This document shows, piece by piece, positions 43,601 through 53,335 of a stretch of DNA of 64,000 nt. Source of the DNA: Undaria pinnatifida (Eukaryota; Sar; Phaeophyceae; Laminariales; Alariaceae); NCBI GenBank assembly GCA_012845835.1, contig JABAKD010000006.1, positions 7,795,637 through 7,859,636 on the forward strand, read 5' to 3'. Numbering within the stretch: the stretch's first letter is position 1; each line of letters starts with the position of its first letter. The position numbers and the translations under genes were made by a program. Under the pieces are notes generated by a model. The model saw nothing but the letters and a program-made list of their open reading frames with translations, did no database searches and was not told the DNA's origin.

Positions 43601-46600
43601 GCTTGCCTTAGTCATTTGACCATTAACCACGCGTCCCGTTCGACACGGCGCACCGTTCCTACTCGTAATAGAGACACCTCCAACATTTGAGGGGGGGGGG
43701 GGGGGAAGGGGGTGTCTAATCTCACGTCTCCGAGTAAGAAGGAAGCCTTACTCGACCTATAGTAGCCCTTGTGACTTGCAAAAAAAGGGGGACTTTCTAC
43801 TTGCAATTAGGGTGGAATATGCTTTGCAGTTGAAAACGGCTAATCAGACTGCTACCCGATTCAAGTAGTCTTCTCGACTACAAACGACTAGAATTTAATA
43901 TTCAATCATCAATCAATCGACCACTCGCGACATGACAGGACCCGACTGGACTCGCCTGCGCCATGTGCACCCAAGCAATCACGAGCTGCGTCAATGTCGC
44001 ATCTTCGTCCGCTTGCTGCAGCACCCTCACCTGGGAAGGGGAAGACGGGGGCGGGGGGGCGAGGGGGGCGGCGTGATCGAAAATTACTGCACGTCAGGAA
44101 GACAATTGAGTACGCTGTTCCCTTCTTATTGAGTACGCTACCCTCCTTGAGACAATGATTACGATGTCCCCTTGCAGAGGTGATCATGCAAGAGGACGCA
44201 CGTTCTGTACTACAGTACAGCACTACCTGCAACTGCTCTACAGTCTACAGAGAGCAGACGTCGCCAAATACCCACAACTAGATGTACCTGTCACGTGAGT
44301 GTACAGCAAACTCGTCGGAAATGTTGAGAACGTCGATCAAAAGCCTGACATCTCCCAACCATATCCGCAGCACCGCCCGCTAACCGTCGTAGCACCAACA
44401 TGTACACAAGACATCGATCATGCCCCCCGTTCCCTATACAAGCATGCCCTCGGAGTTCCCCCACCTGCTTCAAGGCCAGATACCATAACACAAACAGTTA
44501 CATCCCTCGTCCCCGGCACAAGCATCCTCTCGGAATTCCACCTCCCTGCTTCAAGGCCAGATATAACAACATAAGCAATGATCCCCTCCGTCCTCTGTAT
44601 AAGCATACCGTCGGCTCTCCCCCCTGCTTCAAGGCCAGATATAACATAAGCTATCATCCCCCTGTACTCTCTATAAGCATACCCTTGGAACTCCCAAATC
44701 TGCTTCAAGGCCAGATACAACATAACCGATCATGTCCCCCGTCCCCTCTAGAAGCATGCCCTCGGATCTCCACCCACCCAATTCAATGCAAGATAAAACA
44801 GCGTAAGCAATCATGTCCCACATCTCCTATACAAGATTTCCCTCGGAACTCCCCCCACCTGTTTCAAGGCCAGGTCCACCCGGTCCATCTTTAGGTAGAT
44901 CTGGGCAAGCATCGCCCTCCTGTGAGGACAGGAGAGGGCAAATGATGAGGGTCAAGAAAAAAAAACAGGATTCTATACGAAAACTGTCACGGAAAATTCC
45001 AGGATTTAGACCTGACTGGCTCTCACGAACGGTTCGACCAATCAGTAGACCTTACTATTTATTCGACACTATGGTTGACGCACGTGTACGAGACGAAGAG
45101 GACTAGCTCCAAGCATTGATCGATTGTGTTGGGATCAGGGCCATAAAAGGGATCGTTGTATCCGCACCGTACACAGTGATGAAAACACGACAAAACATAA
45201 ACTTCAGACAACAAACAAACAAAAAAGCACATTGCCCCATGGTGACCCCCCGATTGATGGTCCGGGCGGCCTCCTTAAACCCATTACGGCTGGAAGCCCA
45301 TTTTCGGGTATAAATTACATGGAGCTGGTATACGTTTTTTGTTGGGGCTCTAAAGGGGTTAACGTCGCCCTCGTGTACAAAGGAAAAAAAGTACTCAACA
45401 CATGAAAAATCACCAAAAAACAAAAATATAAAAACTAAAAGGAAAAATCGCACACAGCAAAAAAGTTACTGCTCAATGGTAACCCCCGTTGTTGATTGCC
45501 CGGCCGGTCGGCCTCCTTAACGTCGCTCTCGTGCATGAATGAACACGACAAAAAAGGCAAAACACACGCAAAACAAACACAAAAACACCACAGGAGGAAA
45601 AACCAAACCCTCAAGAAAAAAAAAAAAAACACCCGCAACATTTACTGCTACAAACATACAAACACAAACAAAAAAACACTAGAAAAAAGGAAAATGAAAA
45701 ATACACGAAAAAAATGAACGCCCGCAAAAACTTACTGCTCCTTGGTAATAAAAACTTACTGTTCCATGGTAACAAAAACTTACTGCTCCATGGTAACTCC
45801 GTTGTTGATGGTCCGGGCGGCCTCCTTCACGTCCCCCTCGTGCATGAAGATCGCCGCCGCCAGCAGCTGCACTGTGGGGTTGTTGCACGACGCCGGGTCG
45901 CTCAGCCACACTTTGAGGGTTCCGATGATGATCTCCCGACTGGCGGGGGAAGACAGATACTGCGCCGTGAGCCGCACCGCTTGGAGGGCCGGGGGGGCGT
46001 CGTCCTTGATCTGTCGGCGAGCAAATGACATTTCAATGGTTTTGCAAGAGGGTGGGGGGGGGGGGGGGGGGTCGGGGGGGCGTCATCCAAGTCATCCTTG
46101 ATCTGTCAGCGAGATAATATACCAATTGAGGCGTTTCGCAGGGGGGAGGGGGTCAGGGGGGGGTGGTTCGTTATAATATTTCGACGCTTTTTTCCAAGTA
46201 AACTAAACTGTATAGCTCTTTGGGCTGGTCGGTGTTACTTGTCCGGTTAGTTGCTTGCGCGGTGGCTGCTCATCTTTTCTTTGTTTCCAAGAGATTTTTT
46301 TCATGCTATCGTATCATTTGTACCTGGTAGTTTCGCTCATAGGAACGCCCTTTTCACCTGTGACACCCTCGGGATTTCAAGCCACAAACACGTCCCGAAG
46401 GGAACCCTCGCACACGTCGAACAGATCACCGATCCCCACTTGATTAACTAGATATTTCAGGGAAGATCTGTATGGCATTTAGCTCATGTTACCGGGAGGG
46501 AGCCGTGCGATCTGCATGATCTAACAAACGTTTCCAGGGTTGGATCTGTACTTTTTATGTACAGATCCTGCACAACATCTCAGACGATCCTGCACAACAT

Positions 46601-48840
46601 CTCAGAACGCAAATACAGGGCCTACTTCTGTGTGTGTTCTTTACGACAATAAACGGATTTTTTTTCCACCCATCTGCACCCAGCACAACCAGTGTCCGTG
46701 CCGACGCCTCCTAGAGAGACGAGCTCTGCGGTTACAAACTACGAGACAAGAGATACACACTGCAAATACACACACCGCAACACGCGTGATCGAAGCATCA
46801 CACGTAGCTTGCAACGATGAGTTTTAATCAAAGTCCTTCTTGGTCGATCTCACAGCTCAAAGTGTGTTTTTCCCTTTTCTGAATACAGCAAGTTGGTTTG
46901 GCCATGCAACGCCAACCGCAATGAACACGCGGGAGATTATCTAGATCATCATCTGTCTGAGGTGTGAAACTTCGTCAACATTAAAAATACATCACAAACG
47001 CACCTGGGCTGTGAGATCGAGAATTCAGTCGAAAGCCATCTTTGCAAGTTGCGTGTGGTACCTACGATCGTTCGTTCGTGTATTATGTACGGGGTTCATG
47101 CCCTCATGAAGGATGTGATGAGGGTCTTCCATGGGTGACATGCAGCAGTTGGGTGTGGGCAAAAAAAACAAAAAAAAAATAGTCACGTCGCTAAAACATC
47201 ATTTTCAAAATTTCATGGGGAAGGGAGATGTCGCACGACGGCGATGCAGAGCCTTCGTTACCACTGAAAAAAGTTATCACACACTTATTCCAAGTAGTTT
47301 GGCCCCAAAAACGTGGGTGCCATTTTGAAGGGGTTAAAAGCAGTGCACGCTACAGCACTCAAACCTTTTACTGCTGCGAAGGTTAAGGTTATCCTCCACT
47401 ATTTCACCCGTCGAACAAATCATCGGTATCCACTTGATGATCTAGATATATTCAGGAAATATCTGTGTACGGTCCAGCTCTCATGTTACCGGATGGGAGC
47501 CGTACTATCTGGTTGATCTAATAGCAAACGTTTCCACTGCTGTTGGATCTGTCTCCTTGTGTTATACAGATCCTGTTCAACACCTCATAGCGGCAGGTAC
47601 AGGATCTACTGCAGATGATCTAGATCGTCATCTGTCCGAGGTGCGCACTGTTTCAGAGTGATTTGTCCCCAAAACGTAGGTGAGGTTCTCAAGGGGTCAA
47701 GCAGTTGGGAGTCAAGAAATTTCGGGTTGACCATTGCACGGAACGTCAGAAAATCAGTTTATAATACTGAACTTAGTGCGGGGCACTCCCTGCCTCGAAC
47801 AAGGACTTTAGTCAATGTTCAGCATAGTACTCTCTAAATATCCTGGTACACACCCTGCTGAATATACCGGCACTCGGTACCCGCGGTAGCCGGTACCCTC
47901 GTTCACTCTATACTCTGATGATAAGACGGCTGTTACCTGGGTACAGCAAGCAGTGTCCGCGGCTACGTGCGTCCTGCTGTGTACTCGTGAACATACCTCA
48001 GATGCAAGGCTAAGACCTAAAGACTGGACGTAGGCGGCTGTTGTGTCCCTATGTCCGCTCCGAACACCAACAACAATTCTAAACCCGGCACCTGATACCC
48101 CCGTTTAGTCCATCTTCGTATGATACATATGAGTGTTATCTGTGTACTGCCTACATCAAGCAGCGTTGGCGGCTACGACTACACCCTGCTCTGCGCAAGA
48201 CCGAAATGTAAGACCAGAAACGGGCGTACGTGGGCGGCTCTGCTGTTGTACCCCAAAGGTCAATTCGAACACCAACAACAATTCCTTGTTGGCACCCGGT
48301 ACACGGTACCCCTGTTCAGTCCATGCCCGTACGTATAATTCAACTGATGTTATACCTGCAACTTGTTAAGAGCAGTGTTCGCCGGCACGAGTACGCCCTG
48401 CCCTGCGTAGTATTGAGATGTACCAGAACACCCGGGGGCTGGTGTTTCCTACCGGTACCTGGCTGGTAGCAGGCACCACTCAGGACGGTTATGTAAGGAC
48501 CGTTTGGTACTCATACTAATATTTGAAAGTTCCTTGTATATCCGTCCATGATGGCACTAGGTACCAGAGGTACGTACATTTGCGCGCGTACATCAGTCCA
48601 TTTCGAACACCAACAACTCCTTTCCACGCCAATGCCCCCTCATCGCACGCATCCACGCACCTCATTGAGGACTATGCTGTACTGCCCCAGGGCAACATAA
48701 GAGCGGTAAATGAACTCATCCCTCTCCACCCGAAGGGAGTCTGCTAAGCGTCCCAGCCCTGATCCCTCCGCTATCGCTTGCTGGTAGCTTCCGAGCCAGA
48801 AGTGATTGCGGAGCGTGAACAAGTCATCCGGCTCAGACAT
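40427..48840 (-). CDS. COPE: Coatomer subunit epsilon (COPI), seven-exon gene span
   Basis: Exons join in phase to 888 bases (295 aa; animal forms are about 308). Epsilon-COP is an all-helical TPR-like solenoid that stabilises alpha-COP in the coat of Golgi-to-ER vesicles. Diagnostic blocks in order are DLFTLRNHFWLGSYQQAI, ALQAVRLTAQYL, QLLAAAIFMHEGDVKEA, YLKMDRVDLA, DEDATLTQLVIAWV, YQEAAYIFDEL, LLNSHAVAKMHMGEYQEAE, and the end with LVNLICCGRHLGKP and HPYVK. This is a close match across the family length. The gene is on the minus strand, converging on the SET gene. Introns contain repeated copies of exon edges at exons 2, 3 and 6, and intron 4 is best read as GC-AG. Confidence 0.95.
41300..41472 (+). 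repeat. ~85-bp tandem duplication in COPE intron 6
   Basis: CAGGTATTTGGGGATGCCTG, TCATGCCACCTTAGGCAGAT and GGCGCCGCGCCTCTACCTAG occur twice. Confidence 0.9.
41768..41851 (-). CDS. COPE: COPE exon 6
   Basis: A 28-codon exon, acceptor gtgttgggcag|GCA, donor ATCGAG|gtgggc. It reads ASPMLLNSHAVAKMHMGEYQ and onward, the family's LLLNGQAACHM block. Two decayed copies of its acceptor end lie upstream in the intron. Confidence 0.92.
42185..42365 (-). repeat. Two decayed copies of the COPE exon 6 acceptor edge
   Basis: GTTCAGCAACAGAGGAGACA (42190) and a shorter copy with GAGATGCCCTCCAACAACAC (42318) match GTTCAGCAACATAGGAGATG at the real exon 6 edge, together with the adjoining intron. The first copy keeps an AG at the equivalent splice position. 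Confidence 0.7.
42705..42764 (-). CDS. COPE: COPE exon 5
   Basis: A 20-codon exon, acceptor ctcctcgcgcag|GGG, donor TATCAG|gtgagt. It reads GGKRYQEAAYIFDELIDKYQ, matching GGEKLQDAYYIFQEM. Just upstream in the intron lies a piece of the same repeat unit that forms the array in RAB3GAP1 intron 10. Confidence 0.92.
42797..42870 (+). repeat. Dispersed copy of the RAB3GAP1 intron-10 array tail
   Basis: TAGGGCTGTGAGTTGGTTGA and GAAAGTCGCCAACTAACAA match the array tail at 10.5-11.4 kb. The array tail is therefore a dispersed repeat, not unique intron sequence. Confidence 0.65.
43570..43700 (+). mobile_element. G-run-headed repeat copy
   Basis: A G-run is followed by GGGTACTCATTTGTTGCTTG and CCATTAACCACGCGTCCCG, in COPE intron 4. 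Confidence 0.65.
43956..44030 (-). CDS. COPE: COPE exon 4 (ends at a GC donor)
   Basis: The acceptor is ttccccttcccag|GTG. The exon encodes VRVLQQADEDATLTQLVIAW and ends GCGCAG|gcgagt, a good GC-type donor. It joins exon 5 as HMAQGGKRYQ, the expected family spacing. Confidence 0.88.
44380..44858 (-). repeat. ~78-bp tandem array of the COPE exon 3 donor edge
   Basis: On the minus strand CTTGAAGCAG|GTGGG-type junctions occur at about 44464, 44545, 44623 and 44700, a decayed one near 44777, and then the real one at 44859. The spacing is 77-81 bp. Several copies keep an intact CAG|GT. Confidence 0.85.
44859..44919 (-). CDS. COPE: COPE exon 3
   Basis: A 61-base exon, acceptor ctgtcctcacag|G, donor AAACAG|gtgggg. 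It encodes RAMLAQIYLKMDRVDLALKQ, matching the TVQILLKLDRLDLA block. Its donor end is repeated five more times in an array immediately downstream. Confidence 0.92.
45231..45380 (-). repeat. Decayed copy of the COPE exon 2 donor edge, split by a TTAA element
   Basis: GATGGTCCGGGCGGCCTCCTT (plus strand) matches exon 2 exactly. After the insert at 45275-45362 the copy resumes as AACGTCGCCCTCGTGTA. Confidence 0.8.
45275..45362 (+). mobile_element. Short TTAA-flanked element with visible empty site
   Basis: TTAAACCCATTACGGCTGG at the left, GGGGCTCTAAAGGGGTTAA at the right. It splits a copy of COPE exon 2; the sister copy at 45468-45545 has a single TTAA (45517-45520) at the same place, so TTAA was duplicated on insertion as in piggyBac-type transposition. 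Confidence 0.8.
45468..45783 (-). repeat. Further copies of the COPE exon 2 donor edge
   Basis: One ~75-bp copy (45468-45545) ends with the decayed donor AAAAGTTACTGCTCAATGGTA. Two micro-copies of the donor only (ACTTACTGCTCCTTGGTAA and ACTTACTGTTCCATGGTAA) lie at 45730-45772 directly before the real one. Confidence 0.75.
45784..46010 (-). CDS. COPE: COPE exon 2
   Basis: The acceptor is ctcgccgacag|ATC and the donor GAGCA|gtaagt (phase 2). It encodes residues 61-135, including ALQAVRLTAQYLSSP and LLAAAIFMHEGDVKEA. Decayed copies of its last ~60 bases with the donor lie downstream in intron 2. Confidence 0.93.
46060..46175 (+). repeat. G-run with duplicated exon 2 acceptor edge
   Basis: GGGGGGCGTCATCCAAGTCATCCTTGATCTGTCAGCGAG (shown here only as a description: a GTCATCCTTGATCTGTC copy at about 46090) repeats the exon 2 acceptor sequence GTCGTCCTTGATCTGTC at 46000-46016, again in the adjoining intron. 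Confidence 0.65.
46430..47090. repeat. GATC-rich dispersed elements in COPE intron 1, with an inverted pair
   Basis: Segment 46430-46620 carries GGATCTGTACTTTTTATGTA and CAGATCCTGCACAACATCTC. Segments 46783-46857 and 47008-47076 are inverted relative to each other (CGCGTGATCGAAGCATCACA against GCGTGTGGTACCTACGATCG, and TCGATCTCACAGC against GCTGTGAGATCGA), like the ends of a ~290-bp element. Confidence 0.55.
47395..47660 (+). repeat. GATC-rich dispersed element copy
   Basis: TTGGATCTGTCTCCTTGTG, ACAGATCCTGTTCAACACCT and GATCGTCATCTGTCCGAGGT match the copy at 46.4-46.6 kb. Confidence 0.55.
48661..48840 (-). CDS. COPE: COPE exon 1 (start)
   Basis: ATG at 48840 opens MSEPDDLFTLRNHFWLGSY, the conserved N-terminus of epsilon-COP. 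The exon ends AATGAG|gtgcgt in phase 0 after residue 60. Confidence 0.93.
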
Positions 48841-51819
48841 CACGCCTTTCTGATGTTCTGGTTACTACCGAGTTTTCTCTGCCTGTCAGGTGTTGCTGTT
48901 GTTGCCGCTGCTGTTGCTGCGGGATGGGTGCCGAGTGTGGCCTCGGGAGGGTCAATCCAGCTGCTTTGGGAAGGAACCGCCGAGTGCTTGTTCCACGTCA
49001 AGTTTGTGCTCGTCTGTGTGTCTTGCTTGTTGTTCGTGGCTTTTGTTTCGACAGCCTTGTCTCGAGACAAGAAGGTACGAGCTGGGCTCGTTACAGACTT
49101 GCGCTAGTCCGAGAAGGCAAGCAAACCACAAGCGACGCAGACAGAGGTATGCCGGGGGCAGACACAACACACACAAGAAGAGGCCGTCGGCACGGAACAG
49201 GTTTATTTTGCACCCTGAGTCAAACGGCCTTCGTTTCCTATATAACTCCCCAAGAAAAACAGAAACAACCAGCAGCGCAGCAGCGTGCAGAAATCCAGAA
49301 ATCCAGAAATCCAGAAACCCGTCGTGTACTCGTACGATACGTACCGGTGTTTCGTGTGTACCATGTACATGGTAGTGTGCAGGTCCTTCTCCTCGCTCAC
49401 TCTCGTCTCACACAGGGGAGGCAATTTAGCGCGCCGTGGCCGACAGCTATGACACAGCAGTTATACAGTTTCCTTGTTACACACCACCATATATATATAG
49501 ACTATGCCCGTTTTGCACTCTATAGACTACCAGTAGTCTAATCTAGTCTACCCCATTTAGTTCACGGCCTAAAAGTTGGTCGGTCGACGTTGTCAAATGT
49601 GCTGCATGGATCCTGGATACCGCAAGGCAAAAAAGTTTCACAGAACAAGGATCCTGGATACCGCAAGGCGAAAAAGTTTCACAGAGAACAAGGCGACAAA
49701 ACCCAACAAAAACAAGAAAAGGCGGAACTGATGTTTTTTATTGCGCCGTTATTTTTGGATTTTGGATTTTGAGCGTTTCAAACGCTACGTTTTTAGCCCC
49801 CCCTTTTCCCCTCCCAGATGGCATGTCATGTGATGATGTAGGCTCCTTCCGCAAAAATAGAAACTACGACTACTACTAGTGCTGCTGCTGTTGTGGCGTG
49901 TCCCGGGGGGTAAGGATGCAGTAAGCCGCATGCTCCGGGTCCACCGACGGCAAAAACTGCAAACCTCGAGAAAACGGGTATGTATACGTATGCGTACCGG
50001 CGGCCGAAGAACAACTCGGTACGAGTACCGGACAAGTCAGGCAGAGGGAGACGAGAATGATCGGGAATCCGGGCTCACAACAGTTGAGCGCCGCGTAGCG
50101 CCCATATCGAGTAGATATATATGCTGTCCCGTTTGGGGCTCGACTATACCTCAAACATTATCAAAATCAATACGTTTCTCCCCAAAATAGCAGCGTAACG
50201 TAGTCGCCCCGATGTCCCAATTCATTTGAAACACGTGGGGCCCGCGCTTATATCTTCACGCCACCGCCCAACTCGCCCGATCGTAATTAAGGCACGAGAC
50301 ACAGCGTCAGCAGGGCGGGCGTATCGCCATCACACGAGATAACGCTTTTCTTTCCGTGTAGTCCATACCACGTGAGACGGGTTTGGCCGAACCTTGTGGC
50401 ACACGCTCGGTACGCTGGCTCTTGATCTGCAGAGGAGGTGCGTGACTTGTGTTCGACTTGCCCTTCGACAACACACCAAATGCGATGCGGGGCGTCAAAC
50501 CTCAGGATAGTTGTACCTGGTATCATCCATTGTACGATATTCCGAGAGGGTTTTCAATCAATGGCAAGCATGTGTCATTTAGAGTCGACATTGGCGGCGG
50601 TAGGTGCTGCTGCTCCCATAGCAAGCGGTGGACGCTATACATATCGTAGCTTGAATCTCTGGAGTGCCCTACCGTAGCGCAAAACGGCGTACCTGGGCTG
50701 CGGTTACCACGCCCCACACCCCCTCCCCACACGCGCCCACACCCCCGCCCACCCCCGCCCCCACCCACCGATACACCCACCCACCTACCCACCCACCCAA
50801 CACACGCAATAAATGGAGGGGGCGACGGACAGCGAGCAAAGGCTCGACCCTAGCGGGAGTGTGCTGAAAAAATCAGGGCTACACATAAAATGTTTTCGGG
50901 GAGCGGAGAGTTCGGCTAAAGTATTCAAGACATTTACCGAGACGTAATCAGTGCTCTCTCCAGCAAGGGCACCACGATTGGGCGTACGGAAGCATGGTAC
51001 TTGCTGTGATGTTAGAGGAAAAAAAGGTGAAGAAACATTGCGTGCGCAAGGCTTTGTAATGGATTGAAGGGGACGTGCATTTTAATGCGTAAAGTAAAAC
51101 CAAGCATACCTTACTTTTTTTTTATTGACGCCATAATCGAAGTGAGCCCACATACAAGAAAGACAGTGTTTGTTGGGATCACTCGCCATCTGCATCGCCA
51201 CATGCGTCAGTCGCCTTTCGTTACCGTTCCGGCATCGTAACGCCGGTATTCCTCCTAGCGAGAAGGGCGGCAGTAGCAACGAAAAGACAAAGCACAAAGC
51301 ACGGCTGAAAAAATTCGTGGGTACCCCGCCTTGGCCAGTATGTTCTATTTACAACACGGCGTCGATCGGTGGTACTATACCTCGAGCGTGCACAGAACTC
51401 ACGCAGCCCCGCTAGCCTCGACACAGAACTCACGCTGCCCCGCTAGCCTTAATTATGACGCTATATGTTCTACTGGTATTGTTTTTCGAGCTTCGTTGAG
51501 GACGAGACCGTGTTGAGCTTGCTCCTCCTAATGGCTGTCTTTTAACCATCACTGGCACGACTGGGAAGCCTGTGGTCTGAGCGATGTTCCACATTTTCTC
51601 CGGCCACCCGATTTTCCCACGGTCTGGTTGTGCCCGCGGAAGGAGGTTGGAGACCAAGGTCAAGGTAGGGAGGCGATGTACTTCACATACTTCCCACGAA
51701 ATCCCACGATATCCCACCGATGTCTCACGGTACCCCACGGTATCCTGCGGACTTCTCGCGGCATCCCACGATGCATTCACGCTACCCCACCTTTTTTCTT
51801 CGGTATCCAACGGTATCTC

Positions 51820-51935
51820 ATGGGGGGGGGAGTGTACTCACTTCATGCATAACCGCAGTCGTATGAACATAGATAGACCCTTGCACTCCTATAATGCCGG
51901 GACGGCGAGCATGTCGGTTTTTCACCGAGAAAAGA
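51820..51935 (+). mobile_element. G-run-headed repeat, diverged subfamily copy
   Basis: A G-run is followed by TGTACTCACTTCATGCATAA, CGCAGTCGTATGAACATAG and GCCGGGACGGCGAGCATGTC. Confidence 0.6.
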
Positions 51936-52116
51936 CAGATATCGCGTGCACCAAGCGCGAAGCGCCGTGAGGTGCTTCGCGGGTCGCACGAAGGGTGAGC
52001 TGCATTCTGCTAAGGGAACTGCTTGTTGTGAGGCGGACTTCGGCACCTTGTGCGTACTTTGTTGCATATGGATGTCAGTTACGGTAGAGGGGACACTTTT
52101 AGGGCCTCTTTTTCAG

Positions 52117-52210
52117 CCCCTTTAGGACTGCAGTCCCAATTTGGGGACAGATCACGTACAAATAGACACAGATATAAGTTTTCTGTACACTGCAGTACTA
52201 AAGGGGTTAA
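52117..52210 (+). mobile_element. Short TTAA-type element, copy F
   Basis: CCCCTTTAGGACTGCAGTCC at the left and GCAGTACTAAAGGGGTTAA at the right, with clear inverted ends; the left TTAA is lost. Confidence 0.6.
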
Positions 52211-53038
52211 ACGGTTCGCGGTTTCTTGCGCGAGTTTCTTCTCTACGAGTGTTTTTCTTTAGTCGTAGGCTGCTATACCACGTGTTTTTCACAATAAATA
52301 TTCATCGCCATGGAATTTTTTCTCGCTCTCGCGTTCGTGAGTGGGGACATATGCTACGGTAGATAAAGGTGCGCAGGCTCTTTTTTGCCTGCTGAGGGCG
52401 GTGGCTTGATAAACTATTCTATACCTCTCTCCAAAAACTGACCTTGAGGAAACCCGGAAGTGCGGCCCGATGAACAAACCTGTGGCTTAGGTGTACGTAC
52501 AAAAAAAATAATAATGCAAAACAAGAACGAGATTCAGACGATGTTGGGCTAAGGATTATCGTCGCTCATAAAGTAGTTTGGCAAATCTCTATATCAGCAC
52601 GCGTCTGGGGCACGACACCGCTCACGTTAAGGGCCTAAATCCGGTAGTAACAATGGGGTTCCCCCCCCCCCCCCGCCGTAGGTCGGGTCTTGATTTTCAT
52701 CGCCCCATACCGCGGCACCCACTTGGGATTCCGTGAAATACTCTGTTGACAATAATCGTTGACTAAGAGGATGTAATAACAGGCGCCAATAGCCGCGTAA
52801 ATTCGATGCGTGTTTTTTGAGCAGCAACGATCATGTGGTATTGCAAACCTTCGTGCCATTTTGTAGCGAGTGCCGAGCGTGTGCGGTTCTTTTGTTTAGC
52901 GTGTTCACGAGATATGAACAAAAACCAATGGATTGACTTTGGCTTTCTGGTGGTTCAACTGAGGCTCGCTCTTGACTATTTTAGCGCCTTGGTGGGACGT
53001 TTTGGGACGTTTTGTAGTCTGATGCGCTTTGTATAAGC

Positions 53039-53290
53039 CCCCCCGCCCCCTGCTCGAAAGTGCGCAAAATAGGCGGATGTGGCATAGAGAAGCTTAGTAC
53101 ACTAGAACACGATCGCTATCCTAGGAGATATATTGGAACACAGACAGCCAGACCGGAAGGAGACCAGACGAACAAAAGGTTTATGTAACATATAGAAGAA
53201 ACGGAATAATGGGCGCCCAAACGTTGGAGGTGTCTCTCAATTAGATGTGTTAGGAGTAGTAACGGTGTTTCGTCTCGGAAGGGTTGAGAG
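53039..53290 (-). mobile_element. G-run-headed repeat, inverted copy
   Basis: Minus-strand copy containing CGATCGCTATCCTAGGAGAT and GGGCGCCCAAACGTTGGAGG (plus strand), the complement of the body at 4030-4175. The head is lost. Confidence 0.65.
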
Positions 53291-53335
53291 GTCAATGTTC
53301 AAACGATTACAGTAAAGCGAACAACCAACGAGTAC

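Noticed and set aside
44400-44894. 164-codon plus-strand frame with repeated FKARY-type motifs
   Set aside because: It is the antisense reading of the ~78-bp array of COPE exon 3 donor copies.
51430-51810. Minus-strand frame containing KIGWPEKMWNIAQTTGFPVV
   Set aside because: The segment looks protein-like and might be a mobile-element remnant, but there is no recognisable domain, start or splice partner.
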